Source: Methanomassiliicoccaceae archaeon
GTDB lineage: Archaea > Thermoplasmatota > Thermoplasmata > Methanomassiliicoccales > Methanomethylophilaceae
Assembly: GCA_009778575.1 (NCBI GenBank)
Contig: WRJJ01000003.1
Location: 1-64,000, forward strand
DNA: 64,000 nucleotides
Direction: 5' to 3'
Shown piece by piece: positions 18,539 to 26,035 of the stretch. The position numbers and the translations under genes were made by a program. Each line of letters begins with the position of its first letter. Within the stretch, counting starts at the first letter, position 1. Below the pieces are notes generated by a model. That model was not told where the DNA came from and ran no database searches. It worked only from the letters and a program-made list of their open reading frames with translations.

Positions 18539-20647
18539 TTATGCCTTCCTGTAAACGCCGTTGCGGGGGCAGAACAATTCGCCGGTCTCGTCCAGACTCT
18601 TAAGCAGTTTCTTGGTCTTGCTTTCCGAGAGCCCGTCGCTCAGAGCATACCCCACTATCTCTTCCTCCGACAATCCTTCTGCGGTTCCGTATCTTTTGAA
18701 AATATCCAATACGATCGTCATTTCGTTGCGGTCCTTCTTTGTGAAATTCGATGACAGGTTGTCTATGTCCCACTGCCCCCCTTCGGGGGCCAGTATCCTG
18801 CTCAGATAATATTCCACAAGCTTCACCGCCCGCTTCGCATCCTCTTCTTCGACGACGCGGCTGAGCCTCATCCTCGCCGATGCTTCCGACAGCCTCACAT
18901 ACGCTTCGAGCTGCCTTGCGGTGATCGGCACGGAATCGTTCTCCCCCGCACCCATGGCCCTTATTGATAGATAGTTATCTTCGATCATCTTCGTGGCCGC
19001 ATCCGTCATCACCGGCACGATGCGCTTCGAGTACGCCACATATTTCCTGAGTATCTCCTGCTCATACACGGGTTTTACGTTCCGCGTATCGTCCCTGATC
19101 TTCTTGATGTCCACACCCACGACCAACGGCGCATCTTCCGCTATTTGTCTGGCCTGACCCCTTCTGTGAACGCTGAGGATATGTTCCGTCAGTTCCCTGT
19201 CCGCCTTCGGGTCCGGCTTGTCCGTCATAACGAATATGAGGTCAAAACGGGACATTAGCGCCGGAGGAAGGTCTATCTGATTGGTTATGGACATGCCTGC
19301 CGTCTCGAACCTCCCGAACTTTGGATTGGCTGCCGCAAGCATGGAACACCTGCACTGAAGGGTTGCGGTTATCCCGGCCTTTGCGACGGATATCCTCTGG
19401 GATTCCATCGCCTCATGCAGCGACGATCGGTCCTGAGGCGTCATTTTGTCCAACTCGTCAATGCACGCAAGACCCTTGTCCGCAAGGACGAGGGCCCCGG
19501 CCTCCAGGGTCCATCTCCCGTCGCCGAACTCGTCCTTCACCGCGGCGGCCGTCAGGCCCGCCGCCGATGCGGATTTGCCGGATGCATATATGCCTCTCGG
19601 GGCAAGCGCGCTCATGTATCTCAGTATCTGGGACTTCGCGACACCGGGATCTCCCACGAGGAGCACGTGCATGTCTCCCCTTATCACGGTGCCGTCGTCC
19701 ATCTCCTTGTTGCACCCGCCGAACAGCTGCAGGGCAATGGCGCTCTTGACCTCCGCCATGCCGTGGATCGTTGGAGAGATGGATGCGGATATGTTATCGT
19801 AGAGCTTCGGGTCCTTTGCCATCTCCAGTATGCGGAACTCGTCCTCCTCCGTTATCTGTATCTCGTCGTACTCGTGCTCCTCGAACTCCACCGACAGAAC
19901 GTCCATGAATATCTCGAAGACGGTTGTTTTATCTCTTTCCTGTTTCTCGGAGGACCTTATTATTCCGTTGATCGTTATTCTGTTGCCGGCGGTTATTATC
20001 CCGGCTATGTCGTCCTCGACGAAACCCGTTATCCTTTCCGGCTGCGCCCCGCCTCTCAGTCCTTCCGGGCTTTCCTGGATCTCGATCTTCTGCGTATCCA
20101 CGAAAACGGATGCCTTTGCGTCAAGATCGAAACGCGTCGCCTGCTTGTTGCAGCTGCCGTCGGGGTTCGAGCACATCTGAGGCTCCCTCATGACCACGCC
20201 CCTCTGGTTCTCCCACATCTCCGCTCCGCATCTGCTGCACCTGAAGAGCGCCCTGGTCATCCTCGGCCTCACGGTGGTCGCCTTCCTTGCGAGACCTTCC
20301 ACCGCAACGAGCTTTCCGAGATGCTTGGCCCTGAGCTGCCTTACCTCCACTTTGGCATCGCGCGGAAGGTTGGTTATCCTCAGATTAACTGCATCGTTCG
20401 CATCCCAAGTCGGCGGGAGCGAGGCCTTTACCACCTCTTTTCCTTTGCTCAGGCATCTGTCGGGGTTGTCCAAGAAGAACATAGCCAGATCGGTATTGTA
20501 TGCGTCTATGTCCTCGTACGGGACATAGACGCTCCGTTTCTCGGGATAGCTTGCCGCTATGTCGGCGAACAGCAGGCGGTATTTGTCCTTGCCGAAGATC
20601 TCCTCCCACCCCGCAATTATCTCGCTGTCCTGAAAACTTACCGCCAT
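18539..20647 (-). CDS. mcm: Replicative helicase MCM
   Basis: 702 residues. Domain A and the OB-fold fill about 1-270, with a zinc site C137-C140-C159-C166. The AAA+ core has Walker A GDPGVAKS (332-339), Walker B LACIDELDKM, sensor 1 AAANP and the arginine finger in LMSRFDL. The C-terminal winged helix ends with RNGVYRKA. It unwinds DNA 3' to 5' as a hexamer at the fork. No intein. Operon order is wHTH, mcm, DUF424, nmd3. It lies about 22 kb from the putative origin near orc1. Confidence 0.97.
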   Translation of the reverse strand: MAVSFQDSEIIAGWEEIFGKDKYRLLFADIAASYPEKRSVYVPYEDIDAYNTDLAMFFLDNPDRCLSKGKEVVKASLPPTWDANDAVNLRITNLPRDAKVEVRQLRAKHLGKLVAVEGLARKATTVRPRMTRALFRCSRCGAEMWENQRGVVMREPQMCSNPDGSCNKQATRFDLDAKASVFVDTQKIEIQESPEGLRGGAQPERITGFVEDDIAGIITAGNRITINGIIRSSEKQERDKTTVFEIFMDVLSVEFEEHEYDEIQITEEDEFRILEMAKDPKLYDNISASISPTIHGMAEVKSAIALQLFGGCNKEMDDGTVIRGDMHVLLVGDPGVAKSQILRYMSALAPRGIYASGKSASAAGLTAAAVKDEFGDGRWTLEAGALVLADKGLACIDELDKMTPQDRSSLHEAMESQRISVAKAGITATLQCRCSMLAAANPKFGRFETAGMSITNQIDLPPALMSRFDLIFVMTDKPDPKADRELTEHILSVHRRGQARQIAEDAPLVVGVDIKKIRDDTRNVKPVYEQEILRKYVAYSKRIVPVMTDAATKMIEDNYLSIRAMGAGENDSVPITARQLEAYVRLSEASARMRLSRVVEEEDAKRAVKLVEYYLSRILAPEGGQWDIDNLSSNFTKKDRNEMTIVLDIFKRYGTAEGLSEEEIVGYALSDGLSESKTKKLLKSLDETGELFCPRNGVYRKA

Positions 20648-20651
20648 TTCC

Positions 20652-20894
20652 TCACTCCTCTTCCTGCGACCTGTTGTTCCGGCATTCTTCGTCCGCCCAC
20701 CAGATCCACCCTCCGACCTCCATGTCTATCTCTCCCTTGACCAACCCCGCCTTCCTCAGTTTGGAAAGCGTCTTGGCCAGGTCGTCCGGGCATCTGTAGT
20801 TGAGCATGTGCTCCAGTCTGCGGCTTGCCTCTCCCGTGGTGACCCTGTCGTTCCCGAGGGCCTCCCAAATAAGCTCCGCAACATCATCGGGCAT
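20652..20894 (-). CDS. Small winged-helix protein upstream of MCM
   Basis: 80 residues: MPDDVAELIWEALGNDRVTT, a predicted recognition helix (DLAKTLSKLRKAGLVKGEI) and a wing (VGGWIWW), ending in an acidic tail. The stop is four bases before the MCM ATG, so translation is likely coupled. A TATA-like TTTTTATCC (minus strand, about 20920-20928) lies some 28 bp before the ATG, suggesting a leaderless operon message. It could be a DNA-binding regulator of the operon or an accessory factor; I do not recognise the family. Confidence 0.7.
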   Translation of the reverse strand: MPDDVAELIWEALGNDRVTTGEASRRLEHMLNYRCPDDLAKTLSKLRKAGLVKGEIDMEVGGWIWWADEECRNNRSQEEE

Positions 20895-21215
20895 TGCATC
20901 GTTCTATATTATCGGGCAGGATAAAAAGCCTGCACAGTAAACAGGGGGGTATGCCGCCGGCGCAGGGATCCGTGAGGGAGGTCCGACGGCCCTTCCGTCT
21001 CTTGCTCCCCGCCTCGGTCTCTTCAATATTTGTTTCAATTTTTACCAACAAACTTAGTTTGTTTCAAAATTCAACAACAAATCATGTTTGTTGTAAATAT
21101 TTGAAACAAATTGCGCAGATCGCATCAGATACCCAGCATGGAAATTGTGACCAGTATGCTCCTTCGAAAATAGCTTAATTTACGGAAATAATATCTGCTT
21201 TCTGCCGCTCAGCGG
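20895..21215. other. Intergenic region with nested inverted repeats upstream of the MCM operon
   Basis: Between tsr3 and the MCM operon, 320 bp with no gene. The AT-rich part holds TTGTTTCAA at 21030-21038 and 21059-21067 and its inverse TTGAAACAA at 21101-21109; inside the last pair sits a perfect 8-bp inverted repeat (21074-21081 with 21087-21094, ACAACAAA/TTTGTTGT). The whole forms a two-layer dyad centred near 21084, 190 bp upstream of the operon start. Confidence 0.6.
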
Positions 21216-21734
21216 TTACTTTCCGCCACGTATACTTTCCAGATATTCATTCTGTATCCGCACAACGCCGGCGCTGTCCTCGGCGTTCGAATAGTCTTCC
21301 AGCATAGCCCCGTTCAGGCGTATGAATTCCGGGGCCCAGTTGAACCTTCCCGTGAATTCCTCCGCCTGTCCTTTCTCGCCCAAGATGATCAGGGATGCCA
21401 TGACGGCTTCGGCGCTGTTCAGCTCCATCGGCCTCCCCCAGTTAACGGGGTTCGATGCCAGCAGATAGGGGAGGGACCTCTCATGAACTCCTTTTAATTT
21501 TGGGAAATCGTCTATGTTGGTCCAGGTGAGGTCCATTACCACCAGCCCCTTTTTCGCATGAACGATATCTGCGGGAGAAAGAGCGATCTCAGAGAAAGGC
21601 GAAAGGACGATCGATCCGCGCGGTATGGCGGACAGGGTCTTCGCCTCTTTGCCCAGCCCGAACTTCAGCATCCTTTTTGCGGTGCATTTCTTCGGGTCGC
21701 ATTGACACTTGTCATGAATTATTACGGGGATCAT
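21216..21734 (-). CDS. tsr3: Tsr3-type rRNA aminocarboxypropyltransferase (DUF367)
   Basis: 172 residues. Family marks: HDKCQCDPKKCTAKRMLKFG at the N-terminus, LSPFSEIALSPAD, VMDLTWTN, and RSLPYLLASNPVNWGRPMEL with LNSAEAVMASLIILG. Tsr3 transfers the acp group of S-adenosylmethionine to a small-subunit rRNA uridine (acp3 modification) late in 30S/40S maturation. Length is normal for archaeal members. Its ATG overlaps the stop of the upstream phosphatase-like gene (21731-21734), so the two are coupled. Confidence 0.9.
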   Translation of the reverse strand: MIPVIIHDKCQCDPKKCTAKRMLKFGLGKEAKTLSAIPRGSIVLSPFSEIALSPADIVHAKKGLVVMDLTWTNIDDFPKLKGVHERSLPYLLASNPVNWGRPMELNSAEAVMASLIILGEKGQAEEFTGRFNWAPEFIRLNGAMLEDYSNAEDSAGVVRIQNEYLESIRGGK

Positions 21735-22207
21735 GCGCTTATCATCGATCTAAGTTTATCCGTTTCTTTCAGATTCTCACTGACCCAGGCGCTCACTTTA
21801 TCGATAAGGTCTGAATAGCATTCCGCCAGCTCCTTATCGTCTGTGGCGGAGAAATCCTCCGCAGACCCCATCTCGAACAGTATCTGCTTTCCCTGCCAGG
21901 GCGTCCTCTTGGCCCACTCCTCGAACACCTTCTCCCTCAGGAATATCACAAAATCATAATCCTCATCATCACGGAGGTGGTCCCTGTCCCTGAAGTCCTT
22001 GGAGACCTGCCGCCTCATGTCCTCTCCCCTCTGATACATGACGGATATCATCTCGCAATCCACCAGGTCGTGCTTCGGGCCCGCGCTGTATGCCTCGTAT
22101 CTGCTGCCGTAGTATTCTCTTGTGAAGTATTCCGCCAGCTGCGAGGTCAGATCGTTCTTCTCGTCGATGAACAGCACGCGCGCCTTCCTTTCCTTCTTTC
22201 CCAACAT
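21731..22207 (-). CDS. Low-molecular-weight phosphatase-fold protein lacking catalytic residues
   Basis: 158 residues with the overall pattern of the LMW-PTPase/arsenate reductase fold: N-terminal strand VLFIDEKNDLTSQLAEYF, SAGPKH turn, then DYDFVIFLREKV near the position of the usual D-P loop. The active-site loop Cys-x5-Arg-Ser is absent: Asp stands at the Cys position and Thr at the Arg position. Either a non-catalytic derivative (scaffold, ligand sensor) or a convergent look-alike. Translationally coupled to tsr3, which suggests a link to ribosome maturation (inference). Confidence 0.6.
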   Translation of the reverse strand: MLGKKERKARVLFIDEKNDLTSQLAEYFTREYYGSRYEAYSAGPKHDLVDCEMISVMYQRGEDMRRQVSKDFRDRDHLRDDEDYDFVIFLREKVFEEWAKRTPWQGKQILFEMGSAEDFSATDDKELAECYSDLIDKVSAWVSENLKETDKLRSMISA

Positions 22208-22341
22208 GCGACCCCTCTTTGAACATTATCCGTTATCAACTGAAAAGATTTAGCACTTGCCCAGATACTGTGTCAGATAATCACAGGCTGCCGCATTTTT
22301 CATTTGTTAGGCCAACTGATTTCTCGTGACAGCGTTTTCAG

Positions 22342-22461
22342 GATGGAATAAATGATGGAGTAAGTGATACAACCCCAATAACATTCATGAAGTTCGTATC
22401 ATTTACCGTGCCATTTACCACAATTTCCGAAGTTAGTGTTTATTCCATCATTTATTCCATC
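22342..22461. repeat. 22-bp inverted repeat, 76-bp spacer
   Basis: The left arm 22342-22363 (GATGGAATAAATGATGGAGT plus AA) is complementary to the right arm 22440-22461 with one mismatch. The spacer contains the related words GTATCATTTACC and ATTTACCAC. The arms stop at the end of the wHTH remnant. They could be ends of a lost element or paired operators. Confidence 0.8.
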
Positions 22462-22462
22462 A

Positions 22463-22636
22463 TTATGGTGGATTAAAAGAATGATTTAGTACCCAGCTTC
22501 CCATTTTTTTGCTCCCCACCCTTCGAATGAGGCCCTTTTCTTTAAGGTTGGCTATTGATCTTTCGACTGAAGCGGAAGATGTTCCCAAGGAGATTTCCAT
22601 GTCTTTGGCGGTGGTGTATCTGCCATCTGCTATCAT
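22463..22636 (-). pseudogene. Winged-helix C-terminal remnant
   Basis: 57 codons from ATG 22636 to TAA at 22463. The product (YTTAKDMEISLGTSSASVER, then SIANLKEKGLIRRVGSKKMG, then SWVLN) reads like the C-terminal winged helix found at the end of Fic proteins or AlbA_2-type ATP-binding regulators, where it recognises a self-operator. The rest of such a protein is absent: an in-frame stop lies just upstream and the MNT gene promoter begins there. It may be a remnant, or a free-standing small HTH protein. Confidence 0.5.
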
Positions 22637-22691
22637 TTTGTATATCTCTAATACAGATAAGATTTAAACCACACGAGACGGATATGACACC

Positions 22692-23003
22692 ATGGGCCCG
22701 GCAACTCGCAAGCGATATGACGTTGAAGAACTGAGAGCGATAGTAAGACCGGTGGCAGAGAAGTACGGCGTAGATAAGATATACCTTTTCGGTTCGGCGG
22801 CCAGAGGAGATTACGACGAGAACAGCGATTACGATTTCTGCATCGAATCCGGAAAGATAAGAACGCTGTTTGTCCTGTCTGGATTCTTCAGGGAATTGCG
22901 CGATGCGATCGGATGCGAAATAGACATAGTTGACAAAGAAGCGCTTGATGGTGAATTTCTGGAAACAGTGATGAAGGAAGGGGTTGAGTTGTATGCGCAA
23001 TGA
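22692..23003 (+). CDS. MNT-type minimal nucleotidyltransferase (MntA-like antitoxin)
   Basis: 103 residues. The nucleotidyltransferase signature is complete: YLFGSAARGDYDENSDYDF (about 31-49) with a third acidic residue in CEIDIVDKE. MntA-type proteins AMPylate and neutralise a partner HEPN RNase toxin encoded directly downstream with a short overlap. Here the downstream partner begins (ATG at 22993, overlapping this stop by 11 bp) but is destroyed after a few codons, so this is an orphan antitoxin or one acting on a partner elsewhere. Confidence 0.85.
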   Translation: MGPATRKRYDVEELRAIVRPVAEKYGVDKIYLFGSAARGDYDENSDYDFCIESGKIRTLFVLSGFFRELRDAIGCEIDIVDKEALDGEFLETVMKEGVELYAQ

Positions 23004-23040
23004 CGCCGTCCTGCTGAAAGGGAAGAGTTCCAGTAACTGA
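22993..23040 (+). pseudogene. Stub of a HEPN-domain toxin partner
   Basis: The frame starting at 22993 gives MRNDAVLLKGKSSSN then a stop. MRNDxxLLxxI is the standard beginning of HEPN (DUF86) partners of MNT nucleotidyltransferases, and the 11-bp overlap with the MNT gene is the normal arrangement. After about eight matching residues similarity ends; no intact HEPN frame (with an RxxxxH motif) follows. Best read as an internal deletion or decay of the toxin. Confidence 0.6.
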
Positions 23041-23752
23041 AAGACGCTTGCGAGAATTATTGGAAGAGTTCGAACAATGAAAGGACTCGTCAGGCAATGA
23101 GATGAACAACCAAGACGACTGTGTTGATTGCCTGATTTTCTTAAAAACTTTTGAGCCCATATGTTTTCACACTCTTCTTCGGAGTGATATCCTGAATCTG
23201 ACTAAGTGCCACATCAAGGTTCATTTTTGGTATCATTTTTGGTATCATTGAATGGTGGATCGTTGATACAGACTACTCCAACTGTTTGTTTCTGCTTGGT
23301 TTTCTCGTCTTCTGGTGTGTCGATGCGTATTATAAAATATGGCTTTCAGACAAACATGACAAGAACATAATGAATTGATCGACACGGTCAACCGAGACAG
23401 ACAATGATTTATTCTCCCCGTACGATTGGGTCATGCCACGATGATGAACATTTTCGAGCTGATATCTGATGATAGACGGGCGAGCTGAGTGGCTTCTTAT
23501 TCCTTTGTGAGTAGCACATATGTGTCAAACATGGTTTTTTTCTAAAGCATATTTGAGATAAAATCTAAAATTTATTTTGGTTTTTATCTTAAATTAATTT
23601 TAGATTTTATCCATATTCGCGTTGTTGAAACGGCGTCCTACAGCCGCTTTATCTCCGCATGCGCCAATGCTCTAAGCGGATGCCGCCTTGGCTGCCGCAC
23701 GTTTGCAAGAGCACTCAATAACTGTAAATAACGCTCTGCAGATAACGACGGT
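23041..23752. other. Eroded intergenic stretch without an intact gene
   Basis: About 700 bp with no convincing coding region. A 35-codon minus-strand frame (23141-23248) reads NLDVALSQIQDITPKKSVKT with a doubled MIPK start caused by a 12-bp tandem duplication (TTTTTGGTATCA, 23224-23247); it may be a fragment. A large inverted repeat lies at 23557-23611. A TATA-like TGTAAATAAC near 23724 sits about 28 bp before the ATG of the next gene. Confidence 0.5.
23557..23611. repeat. Perfect 16-bp inverted repeat
   Basis: GATAAAATCTAAAATT at 23557-23572 and its exact complement at 23596-23611, separated by 23 bp that contain GGTTTTTATCTTAAA. It lies 140 bp upstream of the HPS-RraA gene and 550 bp from the MNT gene, so ownership is unclear. 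The high A+T content and perfect arms fit a binding site, a terminator-like hairpin or a remnant of a mobile element end. Confidence 0.85.
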
Positions 23753-25045
23753 ATGAAACCGATCCTGCAGGTAGCTCTGGACCTGATGCAGTTGAACCGT
23801 GCGGTTGCAATAGCCCATGAGGCGGTGGAAGGCGGCGCGGACTGGGTGGAGGTCGGCACTCCTCTGATAAAGAGCGACGGCGCCGAAGCGGTAAGGACCA
23901 TCCGCAGGGAGTTCCCCGGCAGGAAGATAATAGCCGATACGAAGACCATGGACGTCGGCGGGCTGGAGGTGGAGATGATGGCCAAGGCCGGAGCGGACAT
24001 AGTCACGGTACTGGGTCTTGCGGACGATTCCACCATTGCAGAAGCCGTTTCCTCCGGAAGGAAATACGGTGCGGAAGTGATGATCGATATGATCAACGTC
24101 CCGGACCGCATTGCAAGAGCGAAGGCGGTTGAAAAGTTGGGAGTATCCTACATCTGCCTCCACATGGGGATCGATTCGCAGATGAGGGGGGAAGGGCAGC
24201 CACTAGACATTCTCAGAACGATCGTTGAGGATACCTCCATCCCGATAGCGGTGGCCGGCGGTATAACGGTCGAGACCGCCCCTCAGTATGTAGATGCGGG
24301 GGCATCCATCATCATCGTCGGCGGCGGCATAATCAAAGCCGCCGACATCAAAGGTTCCGCGGCGGATATCGTCTCTTCCATGTCCGGAAAGAAGATTGAT
24401 TCCGTGTTGTCCAAGAAATATAATGAGGAAGGGTTGTTCGAAGCGTTCTCCAAGGCATCCACCTGCAACATATCCGATGCGTTCCATAAAAGAGGGGTGA
24501 TCATGGGGCTCAGGCCGTTCATTGCCGACGGAGTGAGGATGGTCGGCAGGGCGCTCACCGTGCAGACGGCCAACGGAGATTGGGCCAAGCCGGTCGAGGC
24601 GATAGACCACGCAAAGCCCGGCGATGTGATCGTGATCGATGTCGGGAACGCTCCCGTAGCTGTCTGGGGGGAGCTTGCTTCCCACTCGGCGATGATGATG
24701 GGCGCGGTCGGGGTCGTTATCGACGGCGCGATAAGGGACATCGACGACATAAAGAAGATGGGTTTCCCGGCGTTCGCAAGAACTGTCGTGCCCTGCGCGG
24801 GAGAGCCCAAAGGCTACGGCGGGATCGGCATGGAGGTCACCATCGGAGGGCAGATCGTCCGCACCGGGGACTGGATAGTGGGCGACGAGTGCGGACTCAT
24901 GGTCATACCCAAAGAGGTCGCGGTCGAAGTGGCCAACAGGACGGTGGACGTCAACGAAAGGGAGAACCGCACCAGAGAGGAAATAAAAAGAGGGTCCACG
25001 CTTTCCAAGGTCAACGAGCTTGCAAAGTGGGAACCGGTGAAGTAA
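23753..25045 (+). CDS. 3-hexulose-6-phosphate synthase fused to an RraA-like domain
   Basis: 430 residues. Residues 1-210 are an orotidine-decarboxylase-superfamily barrel of the HPS type: LQVALDLMQLNRA, GADWVEVGTPLIKSDG, IIADTKTMD and AVAGGIT. Residues about 225-430 form an RraA/HMG-aldolase-like domain: NISDAFHK, VEAIDHAKPGDVIVID, WGELAS and GAIRDIDDIKKMGFPAFAR. HPS condenses formaldehyde and ribulose 5-phosphate; in archaea lacking the oxidative pentose pathway it runs in reverse to supply ribulose 5-phosphate. The role of the fused RraA domain is not established. No isomerase (PHI) gene adjoins it. The gene stands alone, facing htpX. Confidence 0.9.
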   Translation: MKPILQVALDLMQLNRAVAIAHEAVEGGADWVEVGTPLIKSDGAEAVRTIRREFPGRKIIADTKTMDVGGLEVEMMAKAGADIVTVLGLADDSTIAEAVSSGRKYGAEVMIDMINVPDRIARAKAVEKLGVSYICLHMGIDSQMRGEGQPLDILRTIVEDTSIPIAVAGGITVETAPQYVDAGASIIIVGGGIIKAADIKGSAADIVSSMSGKKIDSVLSKKYNEEGLFEAFSKASTCNISDAFHKRGVIMGLRPFIADGVRMVGRALTVQTANGDWAKPVEAIDHAKPGDVIVIDVGNAPVAVWGELASHSAMMMGAVGVVIDGAIRDIDDIKKMGFPAFARTVVPCAGEPKGYGGIGMEVTIGGQIVRTGDWIVGDECGLMVIPKEVAVEVANRTVDVNERENRTREEIKRGSTLSKVNELAKWEPVK

Positions 25046-25047
25046 CG

Positions 25048-25965
25048 TTACAGATGCCCTTTCTTCTTTGCGGCCTTGATATACCTCGGCTTCTGGCCGG
25101 TGTCCATCTTTATTGCCAGCTCGTTGAGCCTCGCTATCCTGTCCTCCGTCGGCGGGTGGGTGCTGAACATCCTTTTGAACAGGCTCCTCTTCCTGACGGG
25201 ATCGGATATCCACATATCCGAGTAGCTTGTGTTGGAATATTCGTTGACGGGAGAGCTCACTCCCGTCTCAATGCTTCTCAGGGCCCGCGCGAGAGCGCGG
25301 GGGTTGCCCGTTATCATCGCGCCCGTCTCATCCGCGAGGTATTCGCGGCTTCTCGATACACCCAGCTGCACCAGGATCGCGGCGATGGGCACCGTTATGC
25401 TTAAAACGAGAGCAATGAGGAAAGCGTAGCCGTTCCTGTTGTTGCCGCCCATCAGGATCCCCCATCTCGCGAACATTGCTCCGTAAGAGAGTACCGCGGC
25501 CATCGTCGATGCCACCGACATTACCAGGATGTCCCTGTTCTTGACGTGCGCCATCTCGTGGGCCATCACCCCTTCGAGCTCATCGTCCGGGAGCAGGTTC
25601 AGAAGGCCTCTCGTCGCCACCACCGCCGCATTCTTGGGGTTCCTTCCCGTCGCGAAGGCGTTCGGCATCGGATATTCGGAAATGCCCACCTCCGGCATCG
25701 GCACGCCCGCCTTGTTGGCAACGCTCCTTACAATGCCGTACAGCCTGGGCTCCTCCGCCTCGGTCACGATGCGGGCCTTGTTCGCCCTCAGCGCGCTGCG
25801 TTTTGAGAAGAAGTATGCGTAAAGGATGAATATCACGGCAAGTGCCAGCATGACGATGAGACCTATCATGATGTTGTCGAAGAGCAATCCTATGACCAAC
25901 CCTACCGCCAGCAGTATAAAGGTCATTACAATGAACATCGATGCTGTCCTGATGCGCCATCTCAT
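25048..25965 (-). CDS. htpX: HtpX-like membrane M48 metalloprotease
   Basis: 305 residues. Two N-terminal membrane helices (about 8-50), the zinc site HEMAH (136-140) within GVMAHEMAHVKNRD, two further membrane segments (about 150-200) and the third zinc ligand region SREYLADETGA (about 211-221). HtpX degrades misfolded membrane proteins with its active site in the cytoplasm. Start at 25965 is supported by the conserved length. Confidence 0.92.
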   Translation of the reverse strand: MRWRIRTASMFIVMTFILLAVGLVIGLLFDNIMIGLIVMLALAVIFILYAYFFSKRSALRANKARIVTEAEEPRLYGIVRSVANKAGVPMPEVGISEYPMPNAFATGRNPKNAAVVATRGLLNLLPDDELEGVMAHEMAHVKNRDILVMSVASTMAAVLSYGAMFARWGILMGGNNRNGYAFLIALVLSITVPIAAILVQLGVSRSREYLADETGAMITGNPRALARALRSIETGVSSPVNEYSNTSYSDMWISDPVRKRSLFKRMFSTHPPTEDRIARLNELAIKMDTGQKPRYIKAAKKKGHL

Positions 25966-26035
25966 GGTATCACTGCGTTAAGATAAAATGCGGTCGTATT
26001 TAGGTATATCCTTCAAACACCGTTTTCCGCGTCCT

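Noticed and set aside
19415-20740. Long plus-strand open frame (441 codons) opposite mcm
   Set aside because: Antisense shadow of mcm. The product is rich in His, Leu and Arg without domain logic, while the minus strand gives a complete MCM helicase.
23620-23700. tRNA-like segment upstream of the HPS-RraA gene
   Set aside because: Has a D-arm-like word on the minus strand but no complete cloverleaf and no T-loop consensus.
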